64,000 bases of DNA. It comes from Drosophila persimilis. Taxonomy: Eukaryota > Arthropoda > Insecta > Diptera > Drosophilidae. Shown piece by piece: positions 33,387 to 45,077 of the stretch (position 1 is the stretch's first letter; the number at the start of each line of letters is the position of its first letter). Both the position numbers and the translations under genes were made by a program. The stretch is from contig NW_020825421.1 of the NCBI RefSeq assembly GCF_003286085.1, positions 1-64,000 on the forward strand, read 5' to 3'. The notes beneath the pieces were generated by a model, which did not search any database, was not told the DNA's origin, and was given only the letters and a program-made list of their open reading frames with translations.

Positions 33387-34051
33387 CTTATTGTAGTCTA
33401 ATTGTAAATTTTTGTAGTCCATTTCTATTTTTACTTACCATTCTTGTTTTCTCCTTCTTCTTCTTCTTTGCCAACTATCACCCATTCCCCAATACCTGAC
33501 AAGTGGCAACGCCATTAATGACAAAAAAAAAAAAAAAATACCACGCCAATTAGGAAAATACCCGAGCCGATAACCTACAAAAGTCAATTCAAATTCAAAT
33601 TGCATTTATCAATGCCAGTGTGTTATCGGCCGCCGACTTCGGCAATTACGCCCAGCCAATTCCTCACCCAACCCCAACCCACTCCAAATGCCGCTAAATG
33701 CTAAATGCGGTTGTGCAGGAATAAAACATACACTGCCAACCTTCGCCACTCTGCCAAACGCCCTATTAAAGCCATTTCAACCGCCCACAAGATGCTATGC
33801 GGTCGTCTCCTCGGAGCGTCTCGCGCCCGGATCGAAAGATCCAGAAGTTTACAGTATCCGTGCGGTTATAAGGGAGCAGGCAAACTTTCCCCTTCACATC
33901 CCATCCCATCCCTCGACAACAGAGCAGCCAATACACACGGCGAAGTGAACATACGACACAGGCTATTAACCAACAACAACACAGGCAGCCACTAAAATAA
34001 ACAGCCAATGCAATTTTCCATTGCCTACTTGTCGGTGCTGCTGCCCTCGGA

Positions 34052-34091
34052 CCACTTTCATCTCACTCAATATTGGGGTGAGTGAAAGTGG
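34052..34091 (+). other. Hairpin in T1a 3' UTR
   Basis: CCACTTTC/GAAAGTGG (8 bp) plus inner CTCAC/GTGAG around an AT-rich loop. The T1b copy (60608-60647) keeps the outer stem but changes the inner one (gtgag to ctgag). Confidence 0.5.
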
Positions 34092-34458
34092 AACCGGGGG
34101 TGAGAGCACCGGTAAATATCGATCGGCGATCGGGTCTTTCGAGTGGATGGGAGATTGTGAGAGTTGGCGGACATGGAGTGTTCCATCATGAACCTCGTCT
34201 GCTACTCTCATCTCGTCCACCCGCTCGAGAGGTTGCGATCGTCGGACGTTTATAACCGTGTCGTGTCGCCTCTTTTTGATTGTTCTTTGCCGTGTCGCCA
34301 TTTCCTTTTTTCTGCGGTGCCCTGTTTTCTTTTTGTGGTGTCTGTCGTGAGCCGTGCCGTGCCGTGCCCCCCCTGACATGACAAAAGTCCCTTCCCCCCA
34401 CCACCACTACTACTACCGACAAACTTTCTGCTCCCCAATAAATAACATTAATTTAAAA

Positions 34459-35587
34459 CGAGGGGGAACGTTGTGAGTTGCTGCGGACACCGCAACTCTA
34501 CAGTTATACCCGATACTAAGTCAGTATGGCTCTCCTCCGGCAGATGCCGCTTATATTAATCGACACGACAAAGAGTGCGTGCGAGAGAGACAGAAAATCA
34601 GTCTGAGCGTGACGTCGGGCGCTGCGTAGCCAGTGCAAATTGATTTGTTTCCTTTCGCTATAAAAATGATCTGATCTGATCCAGATTCAGCAATCTGATA
34701 GATATGGTCGTAATCTATGATTCTGCGCTTTTAGTTTTCTCAAATCTGCAATATTGTGGATGCAACAGATTTTCGTCCTTTGTGTGGGCGGAAGGGGGTG
34801 GGGTGAAATTTTGAGATATACGTTTTATAGTGAGATCTAACAGAAGTGCGGATACCAAATTTGGTTACTCTAGCTTTAATAGTCTCTGAGATTTGTGAAT
34901 ATCTCCAGATTTGCATTCTTTGCGGGGGCGGAAGGGGGTGTGGCGAAATTTTGAAACAAATTCGTCTCGGTCCGATATATTAGGAGTGTGGATACCAAAT
35001 TTGGTTGCTCTAGCTTTTATAGTCTCTGAGATCTAGGCGCTAATGTTTTACTCTAAGCAAAGCCGCCTATGCTACGTGTGTGTTAGAGAGAGACAGGGCG
35101 AGAAAAAATGAAATTGTTTTCTTGATGCTGGCTATAATAATAATACGATCCAATTCAGATTCTGCAGTCTATAAGATATGGTCATTCTCTACGATTCTGC
35201 GTTTTTGGTTTTATCTTATCTTTAAAATTGTGGATGGCACAGATTTTCGCCCTTTGTGGGGCGGAAGTGGGCGGGGCAAAGTTTTGAAATATTTTTGTAG
35301 CAGTGACATATCACAGAAGTCTGGATCCAAAACATCGTTGCTCTGGCTCTTATAGTCTTTGAGCATTAGGCGCTGAAGGGGACGGACAGACGGACAGACG
35401 GACGGACGGACAGACGGACAGACGGACGGACGGACAGACAGACATGGCTCAATCGACTCGGCTATTGATGCTGATCAAGAATATATATACTTTATGGGGT
35501 CGGAAACGATTCCTTCTGGACGTTACACACATCCTCTTTTACCACAAATCTAATATACCCCAATACTCATTTTGAGTATCGGGTATA
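34459..35587 (-). mobile_element. mini-me/DINE-1 copy, full length
   Basis: It starts cgagggggaacg and ends gagtatcgggtata, with (GTCY)n at 35381-35441. It is inserted in the A-tract joining T1a to T2a; the unoccupied A-tract is at 61008-61019. Confidence 0.95.
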
Positions 35588-35739
35588 AAAAAACACAAAC
35601 TAACGAGAGAAAACTGTGTAAAGAGTTAGAAAGTGCCAATAAATACATTAAACACAAACACACACACACACACAAGAGACTTTTCAATTAAAAACAACAA
35701 GCAGGCAGCAAATCGCCAACACACAAACTAACAACAACC
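35588..35739 (+). other. 5' UTR of telomeric-type element T2a
   Basis: A/C-rich leader with a (CA)n tract, identical in style to 61019-61164. It follows the A-tail of T1a head to tail once the mini-me is removed. Confidence 0.65.
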
Positions 35740-36431
35740 ATGACGAAGGGAATGGCCAGACGGGGGTCAAACAGACGCCACAGCGACGGCGGCAGACCGG
35801 CCCGCAGAGGGGCCCTAGCGGCAGCAGCAGGAGCCATCTACACCAACACCAACTCCGCCAATAGCAGCAGCAGCAGCAGAGCACTCGGCGCAGACGCCAA
35901 CACCAACGTCAACGCCAATGCAGAGCGCCGACGCTACAGCGACGGCGGCTGCAGCCAATACAATGATAACAGCAAGCGTGAGTACCGAGCCATCGCTGAT
36001 GTATCCACGGCCACAGCCAAGAGCCAAACACAAAGGGAAATGCTGAAAAGACGCCGCTCTCACGGCCACTTTTCCCGCCTCTCGCGAATACCCACACATT
36101 CTTATTGCCTCCTCCCCACCCTGCATACGAAACAAGTAAACCAACTGAGAGAGTCGAAAGGGGGAAACGACAAAGAGACGGACTAACAGTGAAGAGTCTG
36201 CAGAACAAGAGGCCTCGAAACATACCTGCCTTCATACCTACACATAGACGATACTTCAGCCCGAGCGGAAAAAGCAGCGAACGGATCGAACATTACAATC
36301 GAACCTGGTTCGAGTTTGAGCTTGAACGCCCCTCTCATGACGAAAGCCCTGGCAGCAAACACAAACGCAAACACACATGCAAACACAACCGCAAATAAAA
36401 TGACAACGACATTGTGTAAAACGGCAATGCA
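35740..36431 (+). pseudogene. gag: Telomeric-type gag N-terminal part, copy T2a
   Basis: The ATG at 35740 gives a 148-codon frame starting MTKGMARRGSNRRHSDGG. It is basic, then Ala/Asn/Ser-rich low complexity. Downstream coding (PPHPAYETSKPTERVERGKR, FEFELERPSHDESP) lies in other frames, so it is frameshifted. It is cut at 36431 by element C and resumes at 45082. Confidence 0.65.
36428..36431. repeat. Target site duplication of element C (left), tgca
   Basis: tgca here and at 45078-45081 flanks AATT...AACT termini. The uninterrupted gag sequence (ggcaatgcacacaatag) is at ~62876. Confidence 0.9.
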
Positions 36432-36962
36432 AATTAAATAACTGCGGTAGCGGATTGCGTTTTTAAAAAGTTTTTATTTTACTTCTAACTTCACAGATAT
36501 AGATTTAAGTAGAGGGTCACAAAGGATTCCGGACAAAGGGTTTGCGCGATCTTAATTTTTAGCTCGACTTTGCGGTGTCGCTTCTGGATCAAGACTGGCT
36601 TGAACTTTCTGATCTTTGCATCGTTGATCCCTTTCGGGAATAGTTTTTCTATAAACATTTCAATTGATTTCGCCATCCCGAGTATTGGATTTCGTCATCC
36701 AAAGAGAGAACTGTAAAAGGCCTAAAGTGCAGGATCTGCAGAAAGCCGGGAGTGAGATTGTTTATGAGAAGCCGGGTGTGGGCAAACATTGGTTTTCCAT
36801 TTAGGCGAGTGTCAAAGATTGGGATTGCGGCGGGAGCCCTTGAGATTGTACATCTTAGAAATCAATTAGGCGGAGGCCCAAGATTGAAATTGTTTTCGAT
36901 TTGGAAAGCCAAAGATTGTTTACAACTCGTATAAGAGCTCAATAGAATTGGGTACGTTAACT
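36432..36962 (-). repeat. Element C 3' LTR (531 bp)
   Basis: On the minus strand it starts AGTTAACGTACCC and ends TTTAATT, as gypsy-group LTRs do. It is preceded by the G-run polypurine tract (36963-36968). It differs from the 5' LTR by two indels. Confidence 0.9.
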
Positions 36963-36973
36963 CCCCCCATTCT

Positions 36974-38377
36974 TAAATGTTTCGTCCCGATACATTTTGA
37001 AGTTCTGATAGAGCTCTAATTTCTTCTGACAGTATTTGAATGTTGCTTTCCACTATTTCTTCTGACGGTATTCTTATTGATTTAATAAGTACAAATTTGG
37101 TTAATTTATAGCCGAAGTAAAATAATATTATCAATATCAAAATGATTAAAAATAATGTTGTTAATGGTAAGGCCGTATTACCTAATGTTATAAGGGGATT
37201 TAAAATATTAACATTATCAAAAGAAAATTGCTTATCATTCGATTGTATATAATCAACTAATTCAAAATCGCTATATCTATGATGCGATATATATCATAGA
37301 ATTTTACCCTTATCATTTATGTGGGTTATATTATTTATTACAATTGTGTTGTTGAATATAAGGAGATACGATCCTAACAAAGTAGTATTTTCTACGATAT
37401 TTTTGCCTGAAACTAATATGGCACCATCCTGAATGATGTCTATTTCTTTGTTTTTTCCCCTTTTTTTAGTGCAGTTGGCTTTAAAGCCATTAAGTAAATT
37501 GGTGAAACAGGTATTCTTTAAATTTATTTGTGCGTAATTGTTAAAAGTTTCACTTTTAAAATTATTCATTAAATAGTATTTCTCCTTACATTCACAAACT
37601 TAACTAACATTCCATCATTTTGTGAGATGGCTCTTGCATGGTAAAACTTGCAAATATCTTTAATTTGAGGATATTTTATGTAAATGATTATTAAATCTGC
37701 ATTTCGAATTATTTTAACCGTTGCAATGTCCAGCAGATCAGACAGTTCAACAGGATGTTTTTCATGCTTATAAATGTCCTCTATTTCGTTTTTATTTAAA
37801 ATGTTTGTATTGAAAATGTTTACTTTTAAGAGGGTTATGGTATCAACTAAATTTAGTAGGTCAAAAGTTATTAATTTTAAACGATGCTTTCTCAGTATCG
37901 TTTCTTCATTGAAGATGACATTTTTTAATGAATTTGATAGCAATTCAATTTCTTTGAAAAATTTGGAATTTATTACAAATTGTTTATTATTATTTTCAGT
38001 TAATTCATTTACTTTGTTTTGTATTTTCAAAAAGTCGTCATGATCAGGGCTGCCTGCTATCCATTTCCAAATGGTACCTAATTCATTAATTCCCCTTTCA
38101 TTCCGTTTTGGAACTAATTCTGAAATCATGAATTTTAATAGACTTAAGTCCATTGATATTTCCCACTCATCGTCTGAATTAATTGATTTGTTGACATTTT
38201 TGGATTCTTTATCAATTATCTCTCTATAAAAACTCAAATTAGTAATATGGAAAACTTCAGCGTATGTTTCATAAGTGTAAACGTCTCTGTCGTCTTTGAG
38301 CAATAGATAGTCACTATGCGTATTACTTCCGAAGTCGTCAATATAACAAAAGTCAGTATAAGTATATTCGCAGACAT
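36974..38377 (-). pseudogene. env: Element C env (errantivirus envelope), broken
   Basis: The probable start ATG at 38377 is followed by a hydrophobic leader (LILTFVILTT). After a frameshift (~38300) the main frame 38303-37569 holds a furin-like RNERG followed by INELGTIWKWIAGSPDH, the expected cleavage and fusion region of the family. A second frameshift (~37569) and a TGA (~37294) precede a C-terminal membrane anchor (LFLIILILIILFYFGY, ~37110) and a short tail ending next to the polypurine tract. Such proteins allow cell-to-cell spread in intact elements; this one cannot be made whole. Confidence 0.8.
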
Positions 38378-38556
38378 TTTCTGGAAAAAATATTTAATAT
38401 TTGATGTTATCTTTATGTATAATTCTGTTTCTATTGTTGATTATAATTTTATTCGGTCGATTTTCCTTAACTACCTGCTTTTTGTATCGGGATTGAAGTT
38501 AATTTCTTTCCCCGAATTTCTTTTCATAAACTACTTCTCCTATTTTATAATCTTTT

Positions 38557-39588
38557 TATACCCGATACTCAAAATGAGTATTGGGGTATATTAGATTTGT
38601 GGTGAAAATGGATGTGTGTAACGTCCAGAAGGAATCGTTTCCGACCCCATAAAGTATATATATTCTTGATCAGCATCAATAGCCGAGTCGATTGAGCCAT
38701 GTCTGTCTGTCCGTCCGTCCGTCTGTCCGTCCCCTTCAGCGCCTAATGCTCAAAGACTATAAGAGCTAGACCAACGATGTTTTGGATCCAGACTTCTGTG
38801 ATATGTCACTGCTCCAAAAATATTTCAAAACTTTTCCCCGCCCACTTCCGCCCCCACAAAGGGCGAAAATCTGTGGCATCCACAATTTCGACGATACGAG
38901 AAAACTAAAAACGCAGAATCGTAGAAGATGACTATATCTTCTAGAGTGCAAAATCTGAACCAGATCGTATAATTATTATAGCCAGAATCACGGAAACAAT
39001 TTCACTCTTTCTCGCTCTGTCTCACTCTAACACACAGGTTTCATAGTCGGTTTTGCCAATTGCAAAATATGAGTTCAAGGATCTCAGAACCCATAAGAGC
39101 TAGAGCAACCAAATTTGGTATCCACACTCCTGTGATATCGGACCTTGACCGTTTTGTGTCCAAATTTCGCCACACCGCCTTCCGCCCCCGCAAAGGACGA
39201 AAATCTGAGGCAACCACAAATCTCAGAGACTATTAAGGCTAGAGTAACCAAATTTGGTACACACACTCCTTTAAGATGTCACTATAAAACGTATATCTCA
39301 GAATTTCGCCCCACCCCCATCCGCCCCCACAAAGGACGAAAATCTGTTGCATCCACAATATTGCAGATTCGAGAAAACTAAAGACGCAGAATCATAGAGA
39401 ATGACTATATCTATCCGGTTGCTGAATTTGGATCAGATCAGATAATTTTTGTAGCCAAAAGGAACAAATCAATTTGCATTGGCTACGCAGCGCCCGACGT
39501 CACGCTCAGACTGATTTTCTGTCTCTCTCGCTCGCATTCTTTGTCGTGTCGTTTAATATTAGCGGCGTCTGCCGGAGGACAGCCCTCG
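38557..39588 (+). mobile_element. mini-me copy inside element C integrase, ~75 bp internal deletion
   Basis: It starts tatacccgatactc and ends ccctcg, but the sequence between gccggagga and the last six bases (hairpin region) is deleted. Removing it restores the integrase frame exactly (..DRRE then KDYKIGEV..). Confidence 0.85.
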
Positions 39589-42099
39589 TTCTCTTCTATC
39601 TTTGTTATGTAGCTTAAGCATTTTGGTCTGAGCTTCCTTAAGTAATATTGGATTATGTTTGTGTTCTATTTTGTTATACAATATGTCATATGGCATTTGA
39701 TTGGTCGTTGAATGTATCGTCAGGTTATATTTCAGTGCCGCCCTTAATATTATTTCTGAATAATCTGTTAGATTTAGTTCATCCTTGATGCACCGCGCTA
39801 TTTCTGTTAGTGTGGAATACACCCTTTCTACCTGACCATTTGAGGTGCTGTGTCTGGGATCAGCATAAGAAATAGTTAAGTTACTTCTTTGTATGAATGA
39901 TCTAAATTGTGCTGAAGTAAAGCTTGGTTCGTTGTCAGTCATTAATGATGTTGCTAACGGAAAGTGTTGCAAAATTTCCATTACCTTATTTTCAATGTTT
40001 AATTTACTTTGAATTTCCTTGACCACCAAGTATTTGGAATAAGAATCTATACAAGCTATGAATGTTAGGTTTTGGGCATAGTATATGTCTAAGTGTAATT
40101 GATCTCCTTCTTTTGCTGGAATGGGAGCTTCCCCAATTGGAATTTTTACAGGGTGTCTGTGATATTTGTTTTTGTTACAGATCTCACAATTTTTTATATA
40201 TTCTTTTAATTTTTAGTTATTTGTTTGTAATTTTCATCTAGTCCTCTATGGGCTCTGCAATGTGTTTCTTCTATAATTATAGCTTTATCTTCTGAATTTA
40301 CTACATCTTGGAGGAACTTTCTCGTGAAGAGAAATTTATTTATGAAGTTTTCCTTTAGCTTATTTTGGATAAGGTATAAATCTTCTAAAGTGCAGTGTAT
40401 TCCTGTGGTTAAGTGAGGCTGAATAAATTCTTTTAAAATTATTAGCAGATTGTCAACCGTATCAAATTCAATAATATGTCGGGTATTTTCATAAACTCTT
40501 ACTAACTCATGAACTGTGAATCTCCCTTGCGCTAATAGTAGCTGCTGTTTAAATTGGTTTAGAGGCTTGCTAGTCTCTTGAATGACGTTTTCAAAACTAC
40601 TCTCTGCTGAATGCTGAGTATTTATATCTGATTCTGATTCTGTCTGGTCGACTATCTGTTATATGATTTATTTTAATCCGAGATAAAGCGTCCGCTACTA
40701 CGTTAGTTGAGCCTGGCTAATAAATGATTTTTGGTGTGAAACTTTCTATGAAGTAATACCAACGTTTCATTTCAACATTTGGATTTTTTTGCGACATTGC
40801 AAAGGACAAAGGTTGGTGATCTGTATGTATTTCAATTCCACTCACTCCGTATAAATAATTTCGCAAATTTTTTAATGCCCATACAATAGCTAATAATTCC
40901 TTTTTATTAGTAGCATATAATTGCTCGGTTTTACTTAAAGTTTTAGAAATAAATGTTATGGGATTCCCATCTTGCGACAAAACTGCACCTATTGCTATGT
41001 CCGATGCATCTGTGGTTAATGTGAATTTTTTATTGTAATCTGTCATTTAAATTATTAAATGCTCCAATTGCTGGTTCATCCAGTCATTCTTGGATGCCCT
41101 TCGTGAAACTTTCCCATTTACTCCACTCAGATATTTTGTTAATGGTTTGGCAATTGTGGCATAATTTCGGACAAATTTTCTGTAATACCCTGTTAGTCCT
41201 AAGAAGCTACGTAGCTCTCTGATATTTTTAGGAATTGGATAGTTTTGTATTGTGGAGATTTTGTCTGGATCTGTTTTAATGATATTTTGGGAAACAATGT
41301 ATCCCAGAAATTTGGTTTCCAATTGAAAGAATTTAGACTTTTCTAGGGAAATTTTCATGTTAGCGTTTTGCAATATCTGTATTATATGAATTAGATCTTT
41401 ATAATGTTGTTCTATAGTTTTTGAAAATATTATTATATCGTCCATATAGGCGTGACAAGTTTTCCCAACTTGTTCTCTAAGTATATCGTCCATTGCCCTT
41501 TGGAAAATTCTGGGAGCGTTCGTCAATCCCATAGGCATTCTTAGAAATTCATATTTGCCGTTATTCATGGAAAAAGATGTTTTTTCAATATCCGATTCCC
41601 TCATTAAAATCTGATAGAAACCTGACTCTAAATCAATGGCCGAGAAATACTTTGCCTTACCTAAATTGGCAAGGATTACTGAAGGATCTTGCATAGGGTA
41701 TCTATCCGGTATGGTGTTTTCATTAAGTTTCTTAAAGTCTATTACTAATCTATGTTGAGGAGTTCCGTCCTCATTTACTCCCTTCTTTGGTACTACTATT
41801 ACCGGTGAATTATATGGGCTTTTACTAGGTCTGATTATACCTTCATCTAACATTTTACTTATTTCGTTATTAACGAAATCGTTAACCGAATAAGCGTATG
41901 GATACTGCTTGCCATATACCGGTCTATCGTGTTCAGTGTTAATCTCTCCTTTTATATCCGTTCTGAACGGTAACTGTAAATTTATATTGGCATGGTCTTC
42001 TTCGATGATAGATACCATTTTCTCTCTGAGATTTTCTAAATTGTCCTCTTTGTAGGTTATTGTGTTATACAATTTCATTTTTTTCAATTCAGAATTTGC

Positions 42100-42360
42100 A
42101 TAACTTTGAATGTCGGATAATTCAACGACGGCGTGTTCAGGATTCTTTAATCCCAAACTATTCGAACTTTTAGTGTCGGATAATTCAACGACGGCGTGCT
42201 CAGGATATTTTAATCCCAAACTATTAAAACTTTGGATGTCGGCTAATTCAACGACGGCGGGTTCAGGATATTTGAATCCCAAACTATTGACGGATAATTC
42301 TTCGTCGGCGTGCTCAGGATTTTTTGATCCCAAGCTATATAAACTTCCTTCTACCTTTAC
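42100..42360 (-). repeat. Tandem repeats in the protease-RT linker of element C
   Basis: Four imperfect ~60-66-bp units keep the frame and encode NSLGLKYPEHAVVELSDIQS-like peptides. They separate protease from RT. Confidence 0.9.
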
Positions 42361-42812
42361 TGAATCACTTTTCATTTCTTTTTCTTCTTCAAAATATTTT
42401 TTTATTATATATTCCTTCAACGGAAGGATGGTTTTTCCTTTTATAAAGGTTAATTTGTTTAAAGAAAGGACCTCGTCATATATTAGTTTCTCCTCATTGT
42501 CTTTATAACTCAAAGTCCCCTTTCCTGTATCAATAACAGCTCCGATTTTCTTTAATAGGTTAAATCCTATTAGTAAATCTGCCTCCATTCCATCTATTTC
42601 GTAAAACACTTGTTTTGTGTTGAAAATAGTTATATTATGGAAATAGTTAATTATTGAAAACCCATTCACTGTAGCAACTTTTTTATAAATTGATAATTCT
42701 TTTTTATTTTCGTAAATTCCCTTTTTTATATAACAGGAAGTTGCTCCCGTATCTATCAAAACTTTTAATTCTCTGTTTATTTTTTTATCTACTCGTTTTA
42801 AGTAGGGCAGAC

Positions 42813-44066
42813 CTACTTCGGGGGCTGATCTAAAAAATGATCCTCCTCAATGTTATTTATTCGCATTGCTTTATTAGCCGGTTGTTCCGACGTTTCATTT
42901 GGTTTTCGTTTCTGCGCTTGATTTGCGTTAGACTGATTATTCGGTACTACGTTTGCCCTAAAATGCTGAGCCTGGTTATAATTGTTGTTATTTCTCCTAT
43001 AATAACCATTAGTGTTCTCCCGATAATTTCTATTATTATTATTATTATTATTTCCCCTGAATTGATTGCTGTTCTGTCGGTTCTGGATTTGTATCGATTC
43101 GCCTACATCCATTGGTTCTGGGGCCTGATTTTGTTGTCTATTACCCAAGAAATAGGGTTGTCCCCGTGACATGTTATTCCTCTGAAAATCCCTTTTTTGG
43201 TCGAATGGTGAACTATTAGTCCTTGGTTGTCGTTGGTTGAATCTTAAGGTATTGTAATTATTATTCCCTGAATTTCTGGGGCCACTGAATTGGTAGGCAA
43301 ATTGGGCCCGAATGTTATTTGATTGCATTTCCTGTACCTTTGCCAAGGCATTCGGTAAATCTGGGGGATTCAATGAAAATAGGATTTCTGCAATGCCGCC
43401 GTTTAGGCCAGTGACAAAAATGCGTAAGGCATTGTCTCTAATTTTCTTATTTGATTCTTTCGTGATTTCACTGTCCTTTCCGTGAGTCATTATTGTCTTA
43501 TTTATTAACAAGGTAATTTTCTTGTTAACCTCGTTATAGAAATCTATTATTGAAAGGTTCCCTTGTCGGAGAACGCTTAACTCTTGTTCTATTATGTAAA
43601 TTGGTCTCTTGTCACTGTAAACAAAGTCAAGTCGTGAAAGTATGGCATCAAAATTTAAAACTGTCCCGTGGTTGGTCAGTGCGTCATGGGCTGGTCCTGT
43701 TATTTTGTTTCTCAAAATTGTTAAGGCAATATAATATTGCTTACTTCCTTTCTTATATAACTTCACTGCAGTTTCTGCAGCTTCCCTCCATCCTACGTAT
43801 TGGTTTAATCCACCATTGAAAATTGGTAGGGATTCTATTACGTTTAATGTGGTGTCATCTTTTATTGTCTCGTCTATTGTTTCTGCCTGATAATCTGATA
43901 CCTGATCGGATTTAGTTTCTATTTGTTGTTTTAAATTTACAATTTGCTCCTGTACTTGTGAAATTTGAAGTGCTATCAATTGTTTGACCAGATCTGCAGT
44001 GAGATCGGTCCTTGTTTGTGAGTTAATCATTTTTAGTTTTTCAAAATCTAAAGATAGTTGATCCAC
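42813..44066 (-). CDS. gag: Element C gag (417 aa)
   Basis: An uninterrupted frame: N-terminal coiled-coil (LIALQISQVQEQIVNLKQQIE), a capsid-like domain (IESLPIFNGGLNQYVGWREAAE, ILRNKITGPAHDALT), then an Asn/Gln/Arg-rich C-terminus with the EPMDVGES motif and an Asn run. There is no CCHC knuckle, as in many errantivirus gags. It ends at a stop just after a TTTTTTA heptamer used to enter pol. Confidence 0.9.
   Translation of the reverse strand: MDQLSLDFEKLKMINSQTRTDLTADLVKQLIALQISQVQEQIVNLKQQIETKSDQVSDYQAETIDETIKDDTTLNVIESLPIFNGGLNQYVGWREAAETAVKLYKKGSKQYYIALTILRNKITGPAHDALTNHGTVLNFDAILSRLDFVYSDKRPIYIIEQELSVLRQGNLSIIDFYNEVNKKITLLINKTIMTHGKDSEITKESNKKIRDNALRIFVTGLNGGIAEILFSLNPPDLPNALAKVQEMQSNNIRAQFAYQFSGPRNSGNNNYNTLRFNQRQPRTNSSPFDQKRDFQRNNMSRGQPYFLGNRQQNQAPEPMDVGESIQIQNRQNSNQFRGNNNNNNNRNYRENTNGYYRRNNNNYNQAQHFRANVVPNNQSNANQAQKRKPNETSEQPANKAMRINNIEEDHFLDQPPK
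42831..42837 (-). promoter_or_regulatory. Putative -1 ribosomal frameshift heptamer (T TTT TTA)
   Basis: In the gag frame the codons are CAT TTT TTA. A -1 slip leads into a frame open through KRVDKK to the protease IDTG motif, matching the relative registers of gag and pol. Confidence 0.7.
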
Positions 44067-44595
44067 CTTAAATTTTTCTTATATGTTTGTTTTTATAATC
44101 TAATATAACCTAATTGAACATATATATTTATTACTACAACTTTTGCTCACGAACTATCCGGTAGGGGTCGTCCTACTTAGTTTGGTTGACAGATCTTCGA
44201 ACGGGTCTTCCTTCTTGATTTGGCTGACAGGTCTTCGAACGGGTCTTCCTTCTTAAATTTCTTTGTTGTTTAACTGGGTCTTCTAGGGGTCTTTCTTCTT
44301 TGGTTTAGCTGATAGTTTCACTTTCTTTGTGTTTTTGTTTTGGTTGGTTTTGTTTAAAAACTTTGGTTTTTTTGGTTTTTTTATATTTTTGAATTGTCTT
44401 GATTAGCTTTAATTGTATTTATTTTTGCACACTCTAAGCTCCGGTTTATTTCCTTTTTATCTCACTTTTTCTTATCTAATACCTCACAGTCACTCCGCGT
44501 TTTTATAATTTAAGGATTTATTCCATTAATTAATTGTCCTTCGGGTTTCGGCACGACGCAACACTTTTATTATTCGGTGCTTTTTATACAACGTC
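44067..44595 (-). other. Element C 5' leader
   Basis: Non-coding between PBS and gag. It holds two to three imperfect ~36-bp repeats of gacaggtcttcgaacgggtc plus ttccttctt (44180-44260). No other signal was recognised. Confidence 0.6.
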
Positions 44596-44613
44596 GCCCC
44601 ACGTTGGGCGCCA
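44596..44613 (-). promoter_or_regulatory. Element C primer binding site (tRNA-Lys)
   Basis: gccccacgttgggcgcca on the plus strand, identical to the element B site, abutting or overlapping the LTR end by one base. Confidence 0.85.
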
Positions 44614-45077
44614 ATTAAATAACTGCGGTAGCGGATTGCGTTTTTAAAAGGTCACAAAGGGTCACAAAGGATTCCGGACAAAGGGTTTGCGCGATCTTAA
44701 TTTTTAGCACGACTTTGCGGTGTCGCTTCTGGATCAAGACTGGCTTGAACTTTCTGATCTTTGCATCGTTGATCCCTTTCGGGAATAGTTTTTCTAGTAT
44801 TGAATTTCGTCATCCAAAGAGAGAACTGTAAAAGGCCTAAAGTGCAGGATCTGCAGAAAGCCGGGAGTGAGATTGTTTATGAGAAGCCGGGTGTGGGCAA
44901 ACATTGGTTTTCCATTTAGGTGAGTGTCAAAGATTGGGATTGCGGCGGGAGCCCTTGAGATTGTACATCTTAGAAATCAATTAGGCGGAGGCCCAAGATT
45001 GAAATTGTTTTCGTTTTGGAAAGCCAAAGAATGTTTACAACTCGTATAAGAGCTCAATAGAATTGGGTACGTTAACT
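44613..45077 (-). repeat. Element C 5' LTR (465 bp)
   Basis: AATTAAATAACTGCGG...GTTAACT in plus-strand reading, homologous to 36432-36962 but lacking two short stretches near 44649 and 44796. It is followed by tgca (45078-45081). Confidence 0.9.

Larger units (their letters stand above)
32020..34458 (+). other. Long 3' UTR of telomeric-type element T1a
   Basis: Non-coding, A+C-rich on the gag strand, with imperfect repeats of the ggccggaccagcagccac type (32430-32620). It is interrupted by a LINE fragment (32832-33386), contains a hairpin (34052-34091), and ends with AATAAA (34437-34442) and an A-tract now split by mini-me. About 1.9 kb without the insertion. Confidence 0.7.
38390..42837 (-). 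pseudogene. pol: Element C pol (errantivirus), broken
   Basis: Entered from gag by a -1 shift. Protease IDTGATSCYI (42757), a linker with four tandem repeats (42100-42360), RT with FKKLNENTIPDRYPM, DLESGFYQI, MPMGLTNAPRIFQ and AYMDDII, then connection and RNase H (LTTDASDIAIGAVLSQ). Breaks: frameshift/deletion around 41050-41090, TAG at ~40717 before PGSTNVVADALSRI, a frameshift at ~40215 in the integrase zinc-finger region, and the mini-me at 38557-39588. The integrase core keeps HLDIYYAQ, MTDNEPSFTS and TSNGQVERVYSTLTE. Minus strand. Confidence 0.85.
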
